Source: Flagellimonas taeanensis | GTDB lineage: Bacteria; Bacteroidota; Bacteroidia; Flavobacteriales; Flavobacteriaceae | Direction of reading: 5' to 3' | DNA: 64,000 nucleotides | NCBI RefSeq assembly: GCF_003584105.1 | Contig: NZ_QXFO01000018.1 | Span: 1 to 64,000 of the forward strand | In this document: positions 1 to 9,363 of the stretch, one piece after another | How positions within the stretch are numbered: position 1 is the stretch's first letter | How the letters are laid out: every line of letters starts with the position of its first letter | The notes under the pieces: generated by a model | Database searches by the model: none | Told to the model about the DNA's origin: nothing | Seen by the model: only the letters and a program-made list of their open reading frames with translations | Translations under genes and position numbers: made by a program

Positions 1-1500
1 TTCGATGCCGCCTATGGGGGCTGGGAGATAGAAGGGGAGCCCTACACGCACAAGGACGGCACCAAGTTCGATTGGTTCCGTTCACACATGCTCGGCGGTC
101 GCACGAACCACTGGGGGCGGATATCGCTCCGTTTCGGCCCGGACGACTTCAAGCACAAGAGCATCGATGGGCATGGGGATGACTGGCCCATCAGCTATGA
201 CGATGTAAAGCCCTATTACGACAAGGTGGACAAGCTGATCGGGGTGTTCGGCACCAACGAGGGGCTCCGCAACGACCCTGACGGATTCTTCCTTCCCCCG
301 CCAAAACCAAGATTGCACGAGCTGTTCTACATCAAGGGGGCGAAGAAGTCCGGGGTGCCGGTGTACCCCTCACGGATGTCGATGCTCACCAAGCGTATCA
401 ACAACGAGCGCGGGGTGTGCTTCTATTGCGGACAGTGCTCAAGGGCCTGTCAGGTGTATGCGGACTTTTCGGCAGGTACCTGCCTGATCTTCCCAGCGCA
501 GAAGAGCCGTGGCCAGGTGGACCTGTTCGTGAACTGTATGGTGAGGGAGGTCACCGTGGACAGCGAAGGGCGTGCCACGGGCGTGTCCTATATCAACAAG
601 GAGGACCGCAAGGAATACAAGCTCAAGGGCAGGGTAGTGGTGCTCGGAGCCTCGGCCTGTAGCACGGCCCGCATCCTGTTGAACTCCAAGAGCCCACAGC
701 ACCCCAACGGACTGGGCAACAGCAGCGACCATGTGGGCAAATACCTGCACGACTCCACGGGCGGTGACCTGATGGCCTTCGTGCCCGACCTGATGAACCG
801 CAAGGTGTCCTACAACGAGGACGGGGTGGGCGGTATGCACGTCTATTCCCCCTGGTGGGGCGACAACTCCAAGTTGGACTTTCCCCGGGGCTACCACATC
901 GAGATATGGGGCGGCATGGGGATGCCCGGCTATGGTTTCGGTTTCAACGTGAACGAGTTCAACAAGTTCTTCGGGACAAAAGTGGGCGGCTATGGGGACA
1001 TCCTCAGGAGCGATGCCAAGAAATACTACGGGGCGGTGGTGGGCCTCAGCGGGAGGGGGGAATCCATCGCCCTGAAGGACAACTACTGCGAGATCGACCC
1101 TGCGGTGGTGGACGAATGGGGGATTCCCGTATTGCGCTTCCACTACAAATGGTCGGACAACGAACGTAAGCAGGCCAAGCACATGCAGGACTCCTTCGAG
1201 GAGATCCTGACCAACATGGGCGGTGAGGTGATCGGTGGCAAGGCAGGAAAGGAACGGGACTATGGACTCCACGCTCCCGGTCGGATCATCCACGAGGTGG
1301 GCACCACCCGAATGGGGGACGACCCAAAGACCTCGGTGACCAACAGGTACCAACAGTTGCACGACGTGGACAATGTCTTTGTGGTGGACGCCGGGGTGTT
1401 CACCTCGCAGGCGGACAAGAACTGTACCTGGACCATATTGGCGCTCTCGTGGAGGGCCTCGGAATACATAGTGGAGCAATTGAAACAACAAAACCTGTAA
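1..1500 (+). CDS. FAD-dependent GMC-family dehydrogenase, 5' end outside window
   Basis: The frame is open from base 1, so the N-terminal FAD-binding Rossmann segment lies outside the window. The visible part has the GMC signature block (LGGRTNHWGRISLRFGP, bases about 88-140) and the C-terminal family block with HEVGTTRMG and NVFVVDAG (about 1291-1395). A cysteine cluster CFYCGQCSRAC (about 418-450) is reminiscent of Fe-S ligands used for electron transfer in FAD-type sugar dehydrogenases; cluster binding is inference. Family members oxidise sugars or polyols in the periplasm and pass electrons to cytochromes. The next gene, 4 bp downstream, encodes the matching small subunit. Base composition is visibly more GC-rich than the genes that follow. 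The substrate cannot be read from the sequence. Confidence 0.88.
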   Translation, partial: FDAAYGGWEIEGEPYTHKDGTKFDWFRSHMLGGRTNHWGRISLRFGPDDFKHKSIDGHGDDWPISYDDVKPYYDKVDKLIGVFGTNEGLRNDPDGFFLPPPKPRLHELFYIKGAKKSGVPVYPSRMSMLTKRINNERGVCFYCGQCSRACQVYADFSAGTCLIFPAQKSRGQVDLFVNCMVREVTVDSEGRATGVSYINKEDRKEYKLKGRVVVLGASACSTARILLNSKSPQHPNGLGNSSDHVGKYLHDSTGGDLMAFVPDLMNRKVSYNEDGVGGMHVYSPWWGDNSKLDFPRGYHIEIWGGMGMPGYGFGFNVNEFNKFFGTKVGGYGDILRSDAKKYYGAVVGLSGRGESIALKDNYCEIDPAVVDEWGIPVLRFHYKWSDNERKQAKHMQDSFEEILTNMGGEVIGGKAGKERDYGLHAPGRIIHEVGTTRMGDDPKTSVTNRYQQLHDVDNVFVVDAGVFTSQADKNCTWTILALSWRASEYIVEQLKQQNL

Positions 1501-1504
1501 GGAA

Positions 1505-2215
1505 ATGGACAGAAGGAAGAGTCTGAAATCGATAGTATTGGGGTCCGTGGCCGGAGGATTGGCCATACATGGCTGCAGGCCGGAGCCCACAGTTCCTGAA
1601 GTAGGGGCACAAGAGGTCCCTATGCTGAAGTGGCGGACGCCGAAGGAGAACGAACAGCTGGCCGAACTGCATGCAGAGCAGTTTTTCAATCCCCATGAGG
1701 CGGAGACCCTCACGGTGCTGTGTGACCTGATATTGCCCGGCAGCGAGGAATATAAAAGTGCCTCGGATGCAGATGTGGTATCTTTCATAGAGTTCATGGC
1801 CAAGGACATGCCAACGATGCAGGTGGACCTTCGCGGTGGCCTGATGTGGCTTGACCACAGGAGCAACCTGGACCATGGGGTTGAGTTCAAGGCGGCCACC
1901 AAAGAACAGCAGAAGGCCATATTGGACACCATTGCGTATTATGACCCGGAGGTGCCGGGCAACGAGCGGCCCTTTGAAGTGAACTTCTTCTCCATGGTAA
2001 GGAACCTGACCATGACAGGGTTCTACACCTCGAAGATCGGGATAGAGGAGCTGGGCTACAAAGGGAACATGCCCAATGTGTGGGACGGGGTGCCGGACGA
2101 TGTACTGGAACAGCACGGGGTGTCCTATGACCCGGAGTGGCTGGCCAAGTGCGTGGACCAAAGCAAGCGCAACATCGTGGCCGAATGGGACGAGAACGGA
2201 AATTTGATTACTTGA
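1505..2215 (+). CDS. Gluconate 2-dehydrogenase subunit 3 family protein
   Basis: 236 aa. The N-terminus MDRRKSLKSIVLGSVAGG followed by HGC resembles a twin-arginine-like or lipoprotein export signal, as is usual for the small (hitch-hiker) subunit of membrane-associated FAD dehydrogenases. The body matches the gluconate 2-dehydrogenase subunit 3 pattern: a helical region with HEAETLTVLCDLILPG near residue 60 and repeated acidic and aromatic positions. It starts 4 bp after the GMC gene and is surely co-transcribed with it; the two should form a periplasmic dehydrogenase complex. Like its partner it is GC-rich. A hairpin terminator follows about 90 bp downstream. Confidence 0.82.
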   Translation: MDRRKSLKSIVLGSVAGGLAIHGCRPEPTVPEVGAQEVPMLKWRTPKENEQLAELHAEQFFNPHEAETLTVLCDLILPGSEEYKSASDADVVSFIEFMAKDMPTMQVDLRGGLMWLDHRSNLDHGVEFKAATKEQQKAILDTIAYYDPEVPGNERPFEVNFFSMVRNLTMTGFYTSKIGIEELGYKGNMPNVWDGVPDDVLEQHGVSYDPEWLAKCVDQSKRNIVAEWDENGNLIT

Positions 2216-2300
2216 TCGAAAGGAATGACTGAGACTTCTTCGAGGGCACCTGTGCAATGGGCACCACGGAGAGGATTTGAGTTAGTTTAGTTAATTCGGA

Positions 2301-2331
2301 GCGGGCCTCTTTTAAGGGGTTCGCTTTTTTT
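2301..2331 (+). terminator. Rho-independent terminator after the dehydrogenase operon
   Basis: A 9-bp stem with several G-U pairs (2301-2309 with 2316-2324), a 6-nt loop and then a run of seven T. It lies 86 bp after the stop of the small-subunit gene and closes that operon. Confidence 0.6.
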
Positions 2332-2502
2332 ATACGGATGTCCCTTATTGATTGAGTGGTATAGAAAAACCCTGGTTCCATTGAAATGAAGATGGATTTT
2401 GATGTCATGCACCCGAATGTGGAATACGTTATCTTTCTGATAGCGTGTATATATAATTGGAGAGCAAGGCGAATAATATTATATTGCGGTTAAACGAATT
2501 GA

Positions 2503-4005
2503 ATGAGACTTCAATTTTTTCTGCTTTGTCTGATTGTTGCATCATGTGCAAAGCCAACCCAGAACCAGGGTGAAAGGTTATATGCTACCCATTGTGCCAG
2601 CTGCCATACAGTTCCTAAAATAGACCATTTGACCAAAGAACTTTGGGAGAATTCAATTTTGCCGGACATGGGTGCCCGAATGGGAATTCAAGACCCAAGC
2701 TATGACCCCTATAAAGGATATACTTACGCAGAGCAATATGAAATGAAACAGTCAGGGATATATAGCCTTAGGCCCACAATTTCCCAAGAAGATTGGATAA
2801 AGCTAAAGGACTATATCTTGGCAAATGCACCAGATGAACTTCCAAGTATACCCAAAAATCCATCAACAAAGATCTTGGAACAATTCGAATTTAAACCCAT
2901 ATCCATAGATAGTGTTCCGGGCGCGGCAATTTCCTTTCTGGGGTATGATCAGGACAGCCAGAATATTTTGATCGGGAATTTGGATGGGAGCGTAAACACA
3001 TTCGATTATTTGCAGGGCACATCCCAGAACATTTTTAGGGCACAAAGTGCTGTGACCGCATTTAACCCAACAGATTTTGGCGACATTGTTACCGCTGTGG
3101 GGATTTTGAACCCTTCAGAGCAAAAAGAGGGGGCTTTGTTGCTAAGGAAGGGAGAAGCCGCGGATACTTTGGTGACTGGGCTCCATAGGCCAGTGCATAG
3201 CTTGGTGCATGACTTCAATAAGGATGGGAATTCAGAAATCGTTGTTTGCGAGTTTGGCCATTTGACAGGGGAGCTTTCCCTATTACAAAAAGATTCCATC
3301 GGCATTTACCAAAAGAGAACACTGATACAGAGTCCAGGATCAATGCGGTCCATTGTAAGGGATCTGGATGGTGATGGAAAGGATGATATTGTGTTCATGA
3401 AGGCACAGGGAGATGAGGCTATTATGGTACTTTACCAAAAAGATGATTTGACCTTCAGTGCCAATACGTTATTGCGATTCAGCCCTTTGATGGGCACCAG
3501 TTGGTTTGAAATGATGGATTTTGATGGCGATGGAGATGAGGATATTATCACCGTGCATGGCGACAATGCCGATAAGACCCAAATACTAAAGCCTTACCAT
3601 GGGTTGCGGATTCACTTGAACAACGGTAAAAATGAATTTGAAGAATCATTTTTCTATCCCATGTATGGTGCCACCAGAAGTGAAACTTTTGATTATGATG
3701 GAGATGGGGATTTGGATATAGCGCTTGTTTCTACATTTCCCGACTATGGGGACAGACCTGTGAAATCTTTTGTCTATCTCGAAAACACAGGCGCAGATGG
3801 GTTTGGTTTTACCGAGAGGGTATTCCCAGGTCAAATTGATGGCAAATGGTTTTTGATGAAGGCAGCGGACGTTGATGCCGATGGAGACCAGGATATTATA
3901 CTAAGTACCTTTACTTATTATTTTAGCCCGATTCCCAAGGACCTGTCCCAAAAATGGAGTGGATCTTTGACCGATATGATGGTTCTGGAAAATACCTTGA
4001 AATAG
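2503..4005 (+). CDS. Lipoprotein with N-terminal cytochrome c and FG-GAP/VCBS repeats
   Basis: 500 aa. The signal MRLQFFLLCLIVASC has a lipobox Cys at residue 15, so the mature protein should be lipid-anchored. A haem-binding motif CASCH follows at about residue 32, with a Met-containing region typical of a small class I cytochrome c (to about residue 115). The rest is an FG-GAP/VCBS beta-propeller with repeated Asp-rich loops such as DLDGDGKDD, DFDGDGDED, DYDGDGDLD and DVDADGDQD, expected to bind calcium. A TATCTTTC -7-like box is seen about 70 bp upstream. It may take electrons from the dehydrogenase encoded just upstream; that link is inferred from proximity. It converges on the next gene with 19 bp between the stops. 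Confidence 0.8.
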   Translation: MRLQFFLLCLIVASCAKPTQNQGERLYATHCASCHTVPKIDHLTKELWENSILPDMGARMGIQDPSYDPYKGYTYAEQYEMKQSGIYSLRPTISQEDWIKLKDYILANAPDELPSIPKNPSTKILEQFEFKPISIDSVPGAAISFLGYDQDSQNILIGNLDGSVNTFDYLQGTSQNIFRAQSAVTAFNPTDFGDIVTAVGILNPSEQKEGALLLRKGEAADTLVTGLHRPVHSLVHDFNKDGNSEIVVCEFGHLTGELSLLQKDSIGIYQKRTLIQSPGSMRSIVRDLDGDGKDDIVFMKAQGDEAIMVLYQKDDLTFSANTLLRFSPLMGTSWFEMMDFDGDGDEDIITVHGDNADKTQILKPYHGLRIHLNNGKNEFEESFFYPMYGATRSETFDYDGDGDLDIALVSTFPDYGDRPVKSFVYLENTGADGFGFTERVFPGQIDGKWFLMKAADVDADGDQDIILSTFTYYFSPIPKDLSQKWSGSLTDMMVLENTLK

Positions 4006-4024
4006 TTCCTAATTCAGGTATGAA

Positions 4025-7000
4025 TCATTCATTTTTGGAAAATACCAGCAGTTTGCCCTTATTTTGTGTCACCACAACATAGGGTGCCCCCCCCCCTGCT
4101 TTCTCGACCAATATCATGTCCTTTGCATCTCCAGGGACCTTAAAACCACTGTCTTCGGCATTTTTAAATTCAAAACCACCCTTTTTATTTCCAAGTAGCA
4201 CCCCACCATTAAAGGCATCGTAGCGACCTATGAACACTTCATTGCCAAAATCATTGCCGATCATCAGCACATTTGCGAAAGCGTCCCCACCTGATGGTGT
4301 TGTGATCATACATTTTATGGGTGCCGACTGTGTTTGCCAGGGAAGTTCACCCATACTGAACTGCCCATTTCCATTATTGATGAAATAGCTGGTTTGGTCA
4401 TGGTTTGCTGCCAGTTCAAAGGTTTCTTCCAGCTCTTCCGGCGTAAAGAGATCATTTTTGTTCGCATTGGCGTATTCCTTAAAGTAGTCAAACTTTTTTC
4501 GGAACAATGGACTCTGTCCTATCAGGTCCCCCCAGAAATTTACGGGATAGGAAGTAAAGGTCGAATCTTCAAAACTTTCCCTGAAGTAGGCAAAAAGGAT
4601 GGGGTCACTAGATCCATTTTTGTCAAAATCCTTCACCAGCATGGTCACGGGTCTTTCTGTTGTGGGACGATAAAAGTTGTTGGCGCCCAAGTTTCCTGCT
4701 ATGATATCCATATCCCCGTCCCCGTCAAAATCTTCGACCAAAACGCACTCCCACCAACCTGATAGTTGATGGATACCTGTATCTTCGACACGTTGGAAGG
4801 CTTCCTTCCTGTTCATGAAAATGGTAATGGGCATGAACTCGCCGACCAATATCAGGTCCTTTAGGTTGTCTCCATCCAGATCGGCCCATTTGGCATCAGT
4901 TACCATTCCAGGGCTTCTGAGATCCTTGCAATAGGTTTCCGTCACATCGATAAGAATACCTTTTTCATTTTTCAACAGATAGCTCTTTTCGGGCGTGGGA
5001 TATTGTGAAAAAGGCGTGCGGCCACCTACGAACAGGTCCGTATAGCCGTCCCCATCAAAATCTTCTGCCCTGACCACCGATCCACTTGCATTTATTTTGG
5101 GCATTTTATCTGTTGAAAGCGTAAAATTTCCCTTGCCATTGTTGATCATCAACCGATCGGTATAGTAAGGGGATTCCAAGTCAAACTCATTGCTACCGGA
5201 AACCAAATACATATCCAGATCACCATCGTTATCCAAGTCAAAAAGCGCAATGCTCGTTTCCTCATGCCCTTTGTTCTTGTCGTCCAGAAACAAGGGAGTG
5301 CTGGTAAACGATCCAGAGGATTCTTGGAAGAAAATCATGGGGGAGTATCCAGATGAGCTACCGATGATAAAGTCTTCATGGCCATCACCATTGATGTCCC
5401 CTTTGGTAATGCAAGGACCGTTCTGTGTGAGTTTGTGGGGGAGTGTACGCTGTACATTGAAATCGACCTTGTCTTCTTCCTCGTGCACATAATCAATTCC
5501 AAGTTGATCGGAAACCTCTTTATAGACTGGTTTGGATTCCTTTGGAACAAGGGGAAATGCCAGTTGTTGGGAACTTGGCGAAACGGCCTCCCCATAATTG
5601 ATGGTTAGGATTTGGTTGCTTGGAATGTCCTTTAAAGATTGAAATTTCCCATCGGGCCATAATATCTCAATGGAGGTCATGGTCTGGTGGGCACCCAAAC
5701 CAAAATGGGCCATTCCCTGGACGGTGGATAAGTAGCCCCTATTTAACTGATGTTCATAATATTGAAAACTTCCGTCGGAAAACCTGATCGCGACCTTGGT
5801 GCCCAAGCCTGCCCGATTGGAGGCTGGACCTTTTAGGTCCAACTGGACAAAGTTGTTCTGCCCCTTGTTCCTGGTCTCTGAATTATTCTTGAACAGAAAT
5901 GCCTCATCGTTGATATTGTTCACTATATAGTCCAAATCACCATCACCATCAAGGTCGGCAAAGGCTGCACCATTTGAAAACGAGGGAATGTTCAACCCCC
6001 ATGTTTTTCCGACATCCCTAAACTGTCCGTTTCCTTCATTTTTATAGGCATAGTTGGGTATTTTGACCACAGGTATGGAATCCAAAATCTGGGAAGGGCG
6101 AAGGTATTTGCGCACGTTGAAGTGAAATTCACCAAAATCAAGATCGGTGATATCCCGTGGAAAACCATTGGTGATTAATAGGTCCTTGAGCCCATCGTTA
6201 TCGGCATCCACAAAGAGGGGGGACCAACTCCAGTCCGTTTTGGCGATTCCGGCCATTAACCCGATTTCACTGAAGGGCATATTGGGACCTTGGCCCATTT
6301 GGAGCATGTTCCTCATGTATTGGTAGTCGTACCCAAACTTATCGTTCATATAATAATCGTTGTAGCGACTTTCCTTGATCGTGGTCTTTAGCCTGTAATT
6401 TGTTTCACCCAACATGTCAAGGGTAACAATGTCGAGAAAACCGTCATTGTTAAAGTCGGCGATGTCGGAGCCCATCGAGAATTTGCTCTGATGCTTGACG
6501 AATTGGCTTATTTTATCCGTAAACGTACCGTCCCCATTGTTGATGTACAGGATATCATTGCTCAGGTAATCATTACTCACATAAATATCTGGCCAGCCGT
6601 CATAATTCAGGTCGGAAACTGCAACGCCAAGGCCATAACCTTCTATGGTGATGCCTGCTTCCATGGTAACGTCCGTGAAGGTATTGTCTCCATTGTTCCT
6701 ATATAGACGGTCATTGCTCAATGATGTACCGTCGGTTATCTTCTCCCTGTAATTTGCGGGCAGCACATGTATGTCCACGTTGTTGAGCACGTAAAGATCC
6801 AGAAAACCATCTTTGTTGTAGTCAATAAAGGCCGCGTTCATACTGTTTCCGGTATCTGCAATACCATATTCCTTGGCCATTTCCTTGAATTTTGGAATAC
6901 CATTTTCATCAATTCCCTGGTTCACGAACAGGATATTGGCTTTTTCTTCCGGCGTAGCATACATCGCTGCACAGATATAGATGTCAAGGAGGGAATCGTT

Positions 7001-7363
7001 GTTGATATCAATCACGGCAACGCCTGTTTTCCATTTGTCGCTTGCTTCCACACCGGAAATTTCAGTGACGTCATCAAATTCGAGATTACCTTGGTTGAGG
7101 TACAGCTTATTGGTCACTTGATTTCCCGTAAAGAAAAGATCTGGTCTTCCATCATTATTAAAGTCACCAACGGCCACCCCTCCGCCATTGAAGATGTATT
7201 CACTGGTAAGGATGTTGAAGCTATCGGTCTCAACAATTTGGTTGTTGAATGTGATACCCGAATGATTTGAGGAAACCTTTGAGAACAAAGTATCTTCTTT
7301 TCTCTTTGAGCAAGAAATAATCAGTAATAAGGCTAGTGCAATTAAAATATGATTTTTATTCAC
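4025..7363 (-). CDS. CRTAC1-like lipoprotein with FG-GAP repeats and ASPIC/UnbV domain
   Basis: About 1112 aa from a GTG at 7363, chosen because it gives a clean lipoprotein signal (NKNHILIALALLLIISC). The in-frame ATG at 7447 would add 28 residues before that signal. The protein holds two sets of FG-GAP/VCBS repeats (GDFNNDGRPDLFF, DLNYDGWPDIYV, DLDGDGDLDYIV, DFDGDGDMDII) separated by an ASPIC/UnbV-type segment around residues 530-600 (AGLGTKVAIRFSDG, GLGAHQTMTSIEILWPDG). Such proteins are common beside SusC/SusD pairs in Bacteroidetes and are surface- or periplasm-exposed, probably in glycan binding or handling. It lies directly downstream of the SusD gene on the same strand, beyond a terminator. 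Confidence 0.82.
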   Translation of the reverse strand: MNKNHILIALALLLIISCSKRKEDTLFSKVSSNHSGITFNNQIVETDSFNILTSEYIFNGGGVAVGDFNNDGRPDLFFTGNQVTNKLYLNQGNLEFDDVTEISGVEASDKWKTGVAVIDINNDSLLDIYICAAMYATPEEKANILFVNQGIDENGIPKFKEMAKEYGIADTGNSMNAAFIDYNKDGFLDLYVLNNVDIHVLPANYREKITDGTSLSNDRLYRNNGDNTFTDVTMEAGITIEGYGLGVAVSDLNYDGWPDIYVSNDYLSNDILYINNGDGTFTDKISQFVKHQSKFSMGSDIADFNNDGFLDIVTLDMLGETNYRLKTTIKESRYNDYYMNDKFGYDYQYMRNMLQMGQGPNMPFSEIGLMAGIAKTDWSWSPLFVDADNDGLKDLLITNGFPRDITDLDFGEFHFNVRKYLRPSQILDSIPVVKIPNYAYKNEGNGQFRDVGKTWGLNIPSFSNGAAFADLDGDGDLDYIVNNINDEAFLFKNNSETRNKGQNNFVQLDLKGPASNRAGLGTKVAIRFSDGSFQYYEHQLNRGYLSTVQGMAHFGLGAHQTMTSIEILWPDGKFQSLKDIPSNQILTINYGEAVSPSSQQLAFPLVPKESKPVYKEVSDQLGIDYVHEEEDKVDFNVQRTLPHKLTQNGPCITKGDINGDGHEDFIIGSSSGYSPMIFFQESSGSFTSTPLFLDDKNKGHEETSIALFDLDNDGDLDMYLVSGSNEFDLESPYYTDRLMINNGKGNFTLSTDKMPKINASGSVVRAEDFDGDGYTDLFVGGRTPFSQYPTPEKSYLLKNEKGILIDVTETYCKDLRSPGMVTDAKWADLDGDNLKDLILVGEFMPITIFMNRKEAFQRVEDTGIHQLSGWWECVLVEDFDGDGDMDIIAGNLGANNFYRPTTERPVTMLVKDFDKNGSSDPILFAYFRESFEDSTFTSYPVNFWGDLIGQSPLFRKKFDYFKEYANANKNDLFTPEELEETFELAANHDQTSYFINNGNGQFSMGELPWQTQSAPIKCMITTPSGGDAFANVLMIGNDFGNEVFIGRYDAFNGGVLLGNKKGGFEFKNAEDSGFKVPGDAKDMILVEKAGGGAPYVVVTQNKGKLLVFSKNE

Positions 7364-7582
7364 TGTGCTGAAGTTTTTACGGGTTGACCAATTTTTGATA
7401 TAATGCTTTTGGTTGCATGCTGCAGAACAATCGTTTATCCAATACAATCGGATTCACTTTCATTTGATGGCGATACCCAAGAATTAAAATTACAAATTCA
7501 AATACAGCATTTTACCCCTTGATGGTTAACAATCTACTAATAATGATTAATTTTTAATTAATGCGATCCATCTATAATCAAA

Positions 7583-7612
7583 ATAGGCTGCCAATATAAA
7601 CTGGCAACCTAT
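7583..7612 (-). terminator. Terminator hairpin after susD
   Basis: The arms 7583-7593 and 7602-7612 form an 11-bp stem with one mismatch and an 8-nt loop. Read on the minus strand it is followed by TTTT, and it lies 45-75 bp past the SusD stop. It separates susCD from the FG-GAP gene. Confidence 0.6.
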
Positions 7613-7656
7613 CTTACTTAAATCAAAATTAAACTAACTCAAGCTATTATACATTC

Positions 7657-9360
7657 TTAATATCCTTCATTTTGTGTCAATACACCACCACTTTGGTCTA
7701 TTGCGTTGACTGGTATTGGGAACAAATCGTGTTTGGGTTGATAGGTGCCAAATTTTGAACCATACCCAGATTGATCAAAATCCTCACCCTCATTTTGGAT
7801 ATAGGTATTGATGGTTTGCATAGCAACGCCCCATCTTCTGAGATCAAACAGACGGTGTCCCTCCATGCCCAACTCTAAACGGCGCTCAAAGCGTACAGCT
7901 TGTCTGGCATAGTCTTGATTGGGAAAGGAAGCATAGGGCTCAATTTGGTAATTGGCAGCATCCCCTGTATCATCCACGGTTTGCACATAAGTCATGTTCT
8001 TGGCCCTATTGCGGACCCGGTTCACATAATCCAATGCCAATGGAAGGTCTGGAGCAGCTTTTTCCACAGCGGCCTCAGCGGCCATTAGCAACACATCCGC
8101 GAACCGCATTACATTATAATTGATGCCCGACCAGTCGGAGCCCCAACCACCGGTTCCTCGGTTGGCATCTACCTCACCCGCTTGATACATGTTCTTTTTG
8201 GGAAGGTAAGGCCCGGAAATATCACCGAAAGATGCCCTGATCCATTCTTTTCCAGGGTTTAAGCCAAAACCATTATAATCGATTCCCCTTCTACCAACAG
8301 TATAGTCCAGTCTGGGATCAAGTGGTCCGGCATGTGGTGTAAAGGGAGCATCACTGTTAATGCCATAATCGTTTTCGACATCGGTTGCAGCATAGGAATC
8401 CAGTAATGGGAGTCCTGAACCGTCAGTTTGGAAGGCATTCACCAAGTCATGGGTAGGTTGGTAAAAACCACAGCAAGTGCCCAAAGGCCCACCACCGGGG
8501 AAATTCAAGGTACCAGCTCCATTTCCATTGAAAGAACGACCGGTATCCGAAGAAAACTGGATGGCGAACATGGATTCGGGACCATTTTCTCCTGCGAAAT
8601 TAAAGTTGTTCACAAATTCCTCGTTCAATGAGTAAGGACCGTTATTGATCACATCATTGAATAAAGGTAGGGCTTCATCATATTTTTCTTGGTACAGGTA
8701 AACCTTCCCTAAAAAGGCTTTGGCAACCCAACTATTAGCCCGTCCTACTATGATTTCGTCCCCGAGCTTTTCGATGGCCGCTTGAAAATCTGCTTCAATT
8801 TCTGTCCAGATTGGGCCAGGGTTTGGTTGATTAAATTCTTGGTTCACCAAATTTTCAACGGAAATGAAAGGCACATTGCCCCAAAATTTTTGGAGTTCAA
8901 AATTGAAATACCCTCTTAGGAAAAGTGCCTCACCCTCTTGTTGGGTAAAATCCCCATCAGGAATTTGACTGATAAGGTCAAGAACAGCGTTACATCGGTT
9001 CACTCCTCCGAAAATGGCACTCCATCTGCCCAAGAACCAGTTGTTTCCTGTCTGCCAGTCCAAGGTCTCGACATTGAACAGAGCCGTATTATCTCCGTCC
9101 TCACTTCCACGATGGGCATCGTCTGAGACCACATCGGCCCACCAGTTATCCCCACCTGCGGCAACACCTTCCCCTTGTCGATTGATGCGCTCGCCATCCA
9201 TGGCAGAATAAGCGGCCGTCAGTTTAAGGTCCACACCTGTCGCATTTTGGAGGGCTTCATCGGAAAGCGCACCAGTTGCTGCCTTCTCTGTGAAATCTTC
9301 ACTACAGGTCCATAATAGAATACCTGCCAGTATTGTTGAATATATTACTTTCTTTTTCAT
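7657..9360 (-). CDS. SusD/RagB-family nutrient-binding outer-membrane lipoprotein
   Basis: 567 aa. The signal MKKKVIYSTILAGILLWTC places a lipobox Cys at residue 19. The helical TPR-rich fold of SusD is recognisable from the N-terminal ELKFxAAYSAMDG-type region, GRWSAIFGGVNRCNAVLD, an ALFLRGYFNFELQKFWGNVPF block, NSWVAKAFLGKVYLYQEKYDEAL, and the C-terminal RFERRLELGMEGHRLFDLRRWG, a hallmark of the family. It acts as the lid of the SusC transporter, binding glycans or other large nutrients at the cell surface. The SusC gene ends 3 bp upstream on the same strand, giving the canonical susC-susD order. The substrate is unknown. Confidence 0.93.
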   Translation of the reverse strand: MKKKVIYSTILAGILLWTCSEDFTEKAATGALSDEALQNATGVDLKLTAAYSAMDGERINRQGEGVAAGGDNWWADVVSDDAHRGSEDGDNTALFNVETLDWQTGNNWFLGRWSAIFGGVNRCNAVLDLISQIPDGDFTQQEGEALFLRGYFNFELQKFWGNVPFISVENLVNQEFNQPNPGPIWTEIEADFQAAIEKLGDEIIVGRANSWVAKAFLGKVYLYQEKYDEALPLFNDVINNGPYSLNEEFVNNFNFAGENGPESMFAIQFSSDTGRSFNGNGAGTLNFPGGGPLGTCCGFYQPTHDLVNAFQTDGSGLPLLDSYAATDVENDYGINSDAPFTPHAGPLDPRLDYTVGRRGIDYNGFGLNPGKEWIRASFGDISGPYLPKKNMYQAGEVDANRGTGGWGSDWSGINYNVMRFADVLLMAAEAAVEKAAPDLPLALDYVNRVRNRAKNMTYVQTVDDTGDAANYQIEPYASFPNQDYARQAVRFERRLELGMEGHRLFDLRRWGVAMQTINTYIQNEGEDFDQSGYGSKFGTYQPKHDLFPIPVNAIDQSGGVLTQNEGY

Positions 9361-9363
9361 TCT

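Noticed and set aside
439..1932. Long minus-strand open frame across the GMC dehydrogenase gene
   Set aside because: It is the mirror of a GC-rich coding strand; the plus frame has clear family motifs and the minus frame has none.
1400..2257. Second long minus-strand open frame over the small-subunit gene
   Set aside because: Same reason: antisense shadow in GC-rich sequence without recognisable domains.
4334..7270. Several plus-strand open frames inside the FG-GAP gene
   Set aside because: They are shadows of the Asp-rich repeat coding on the minus strand and contain no family motifs.
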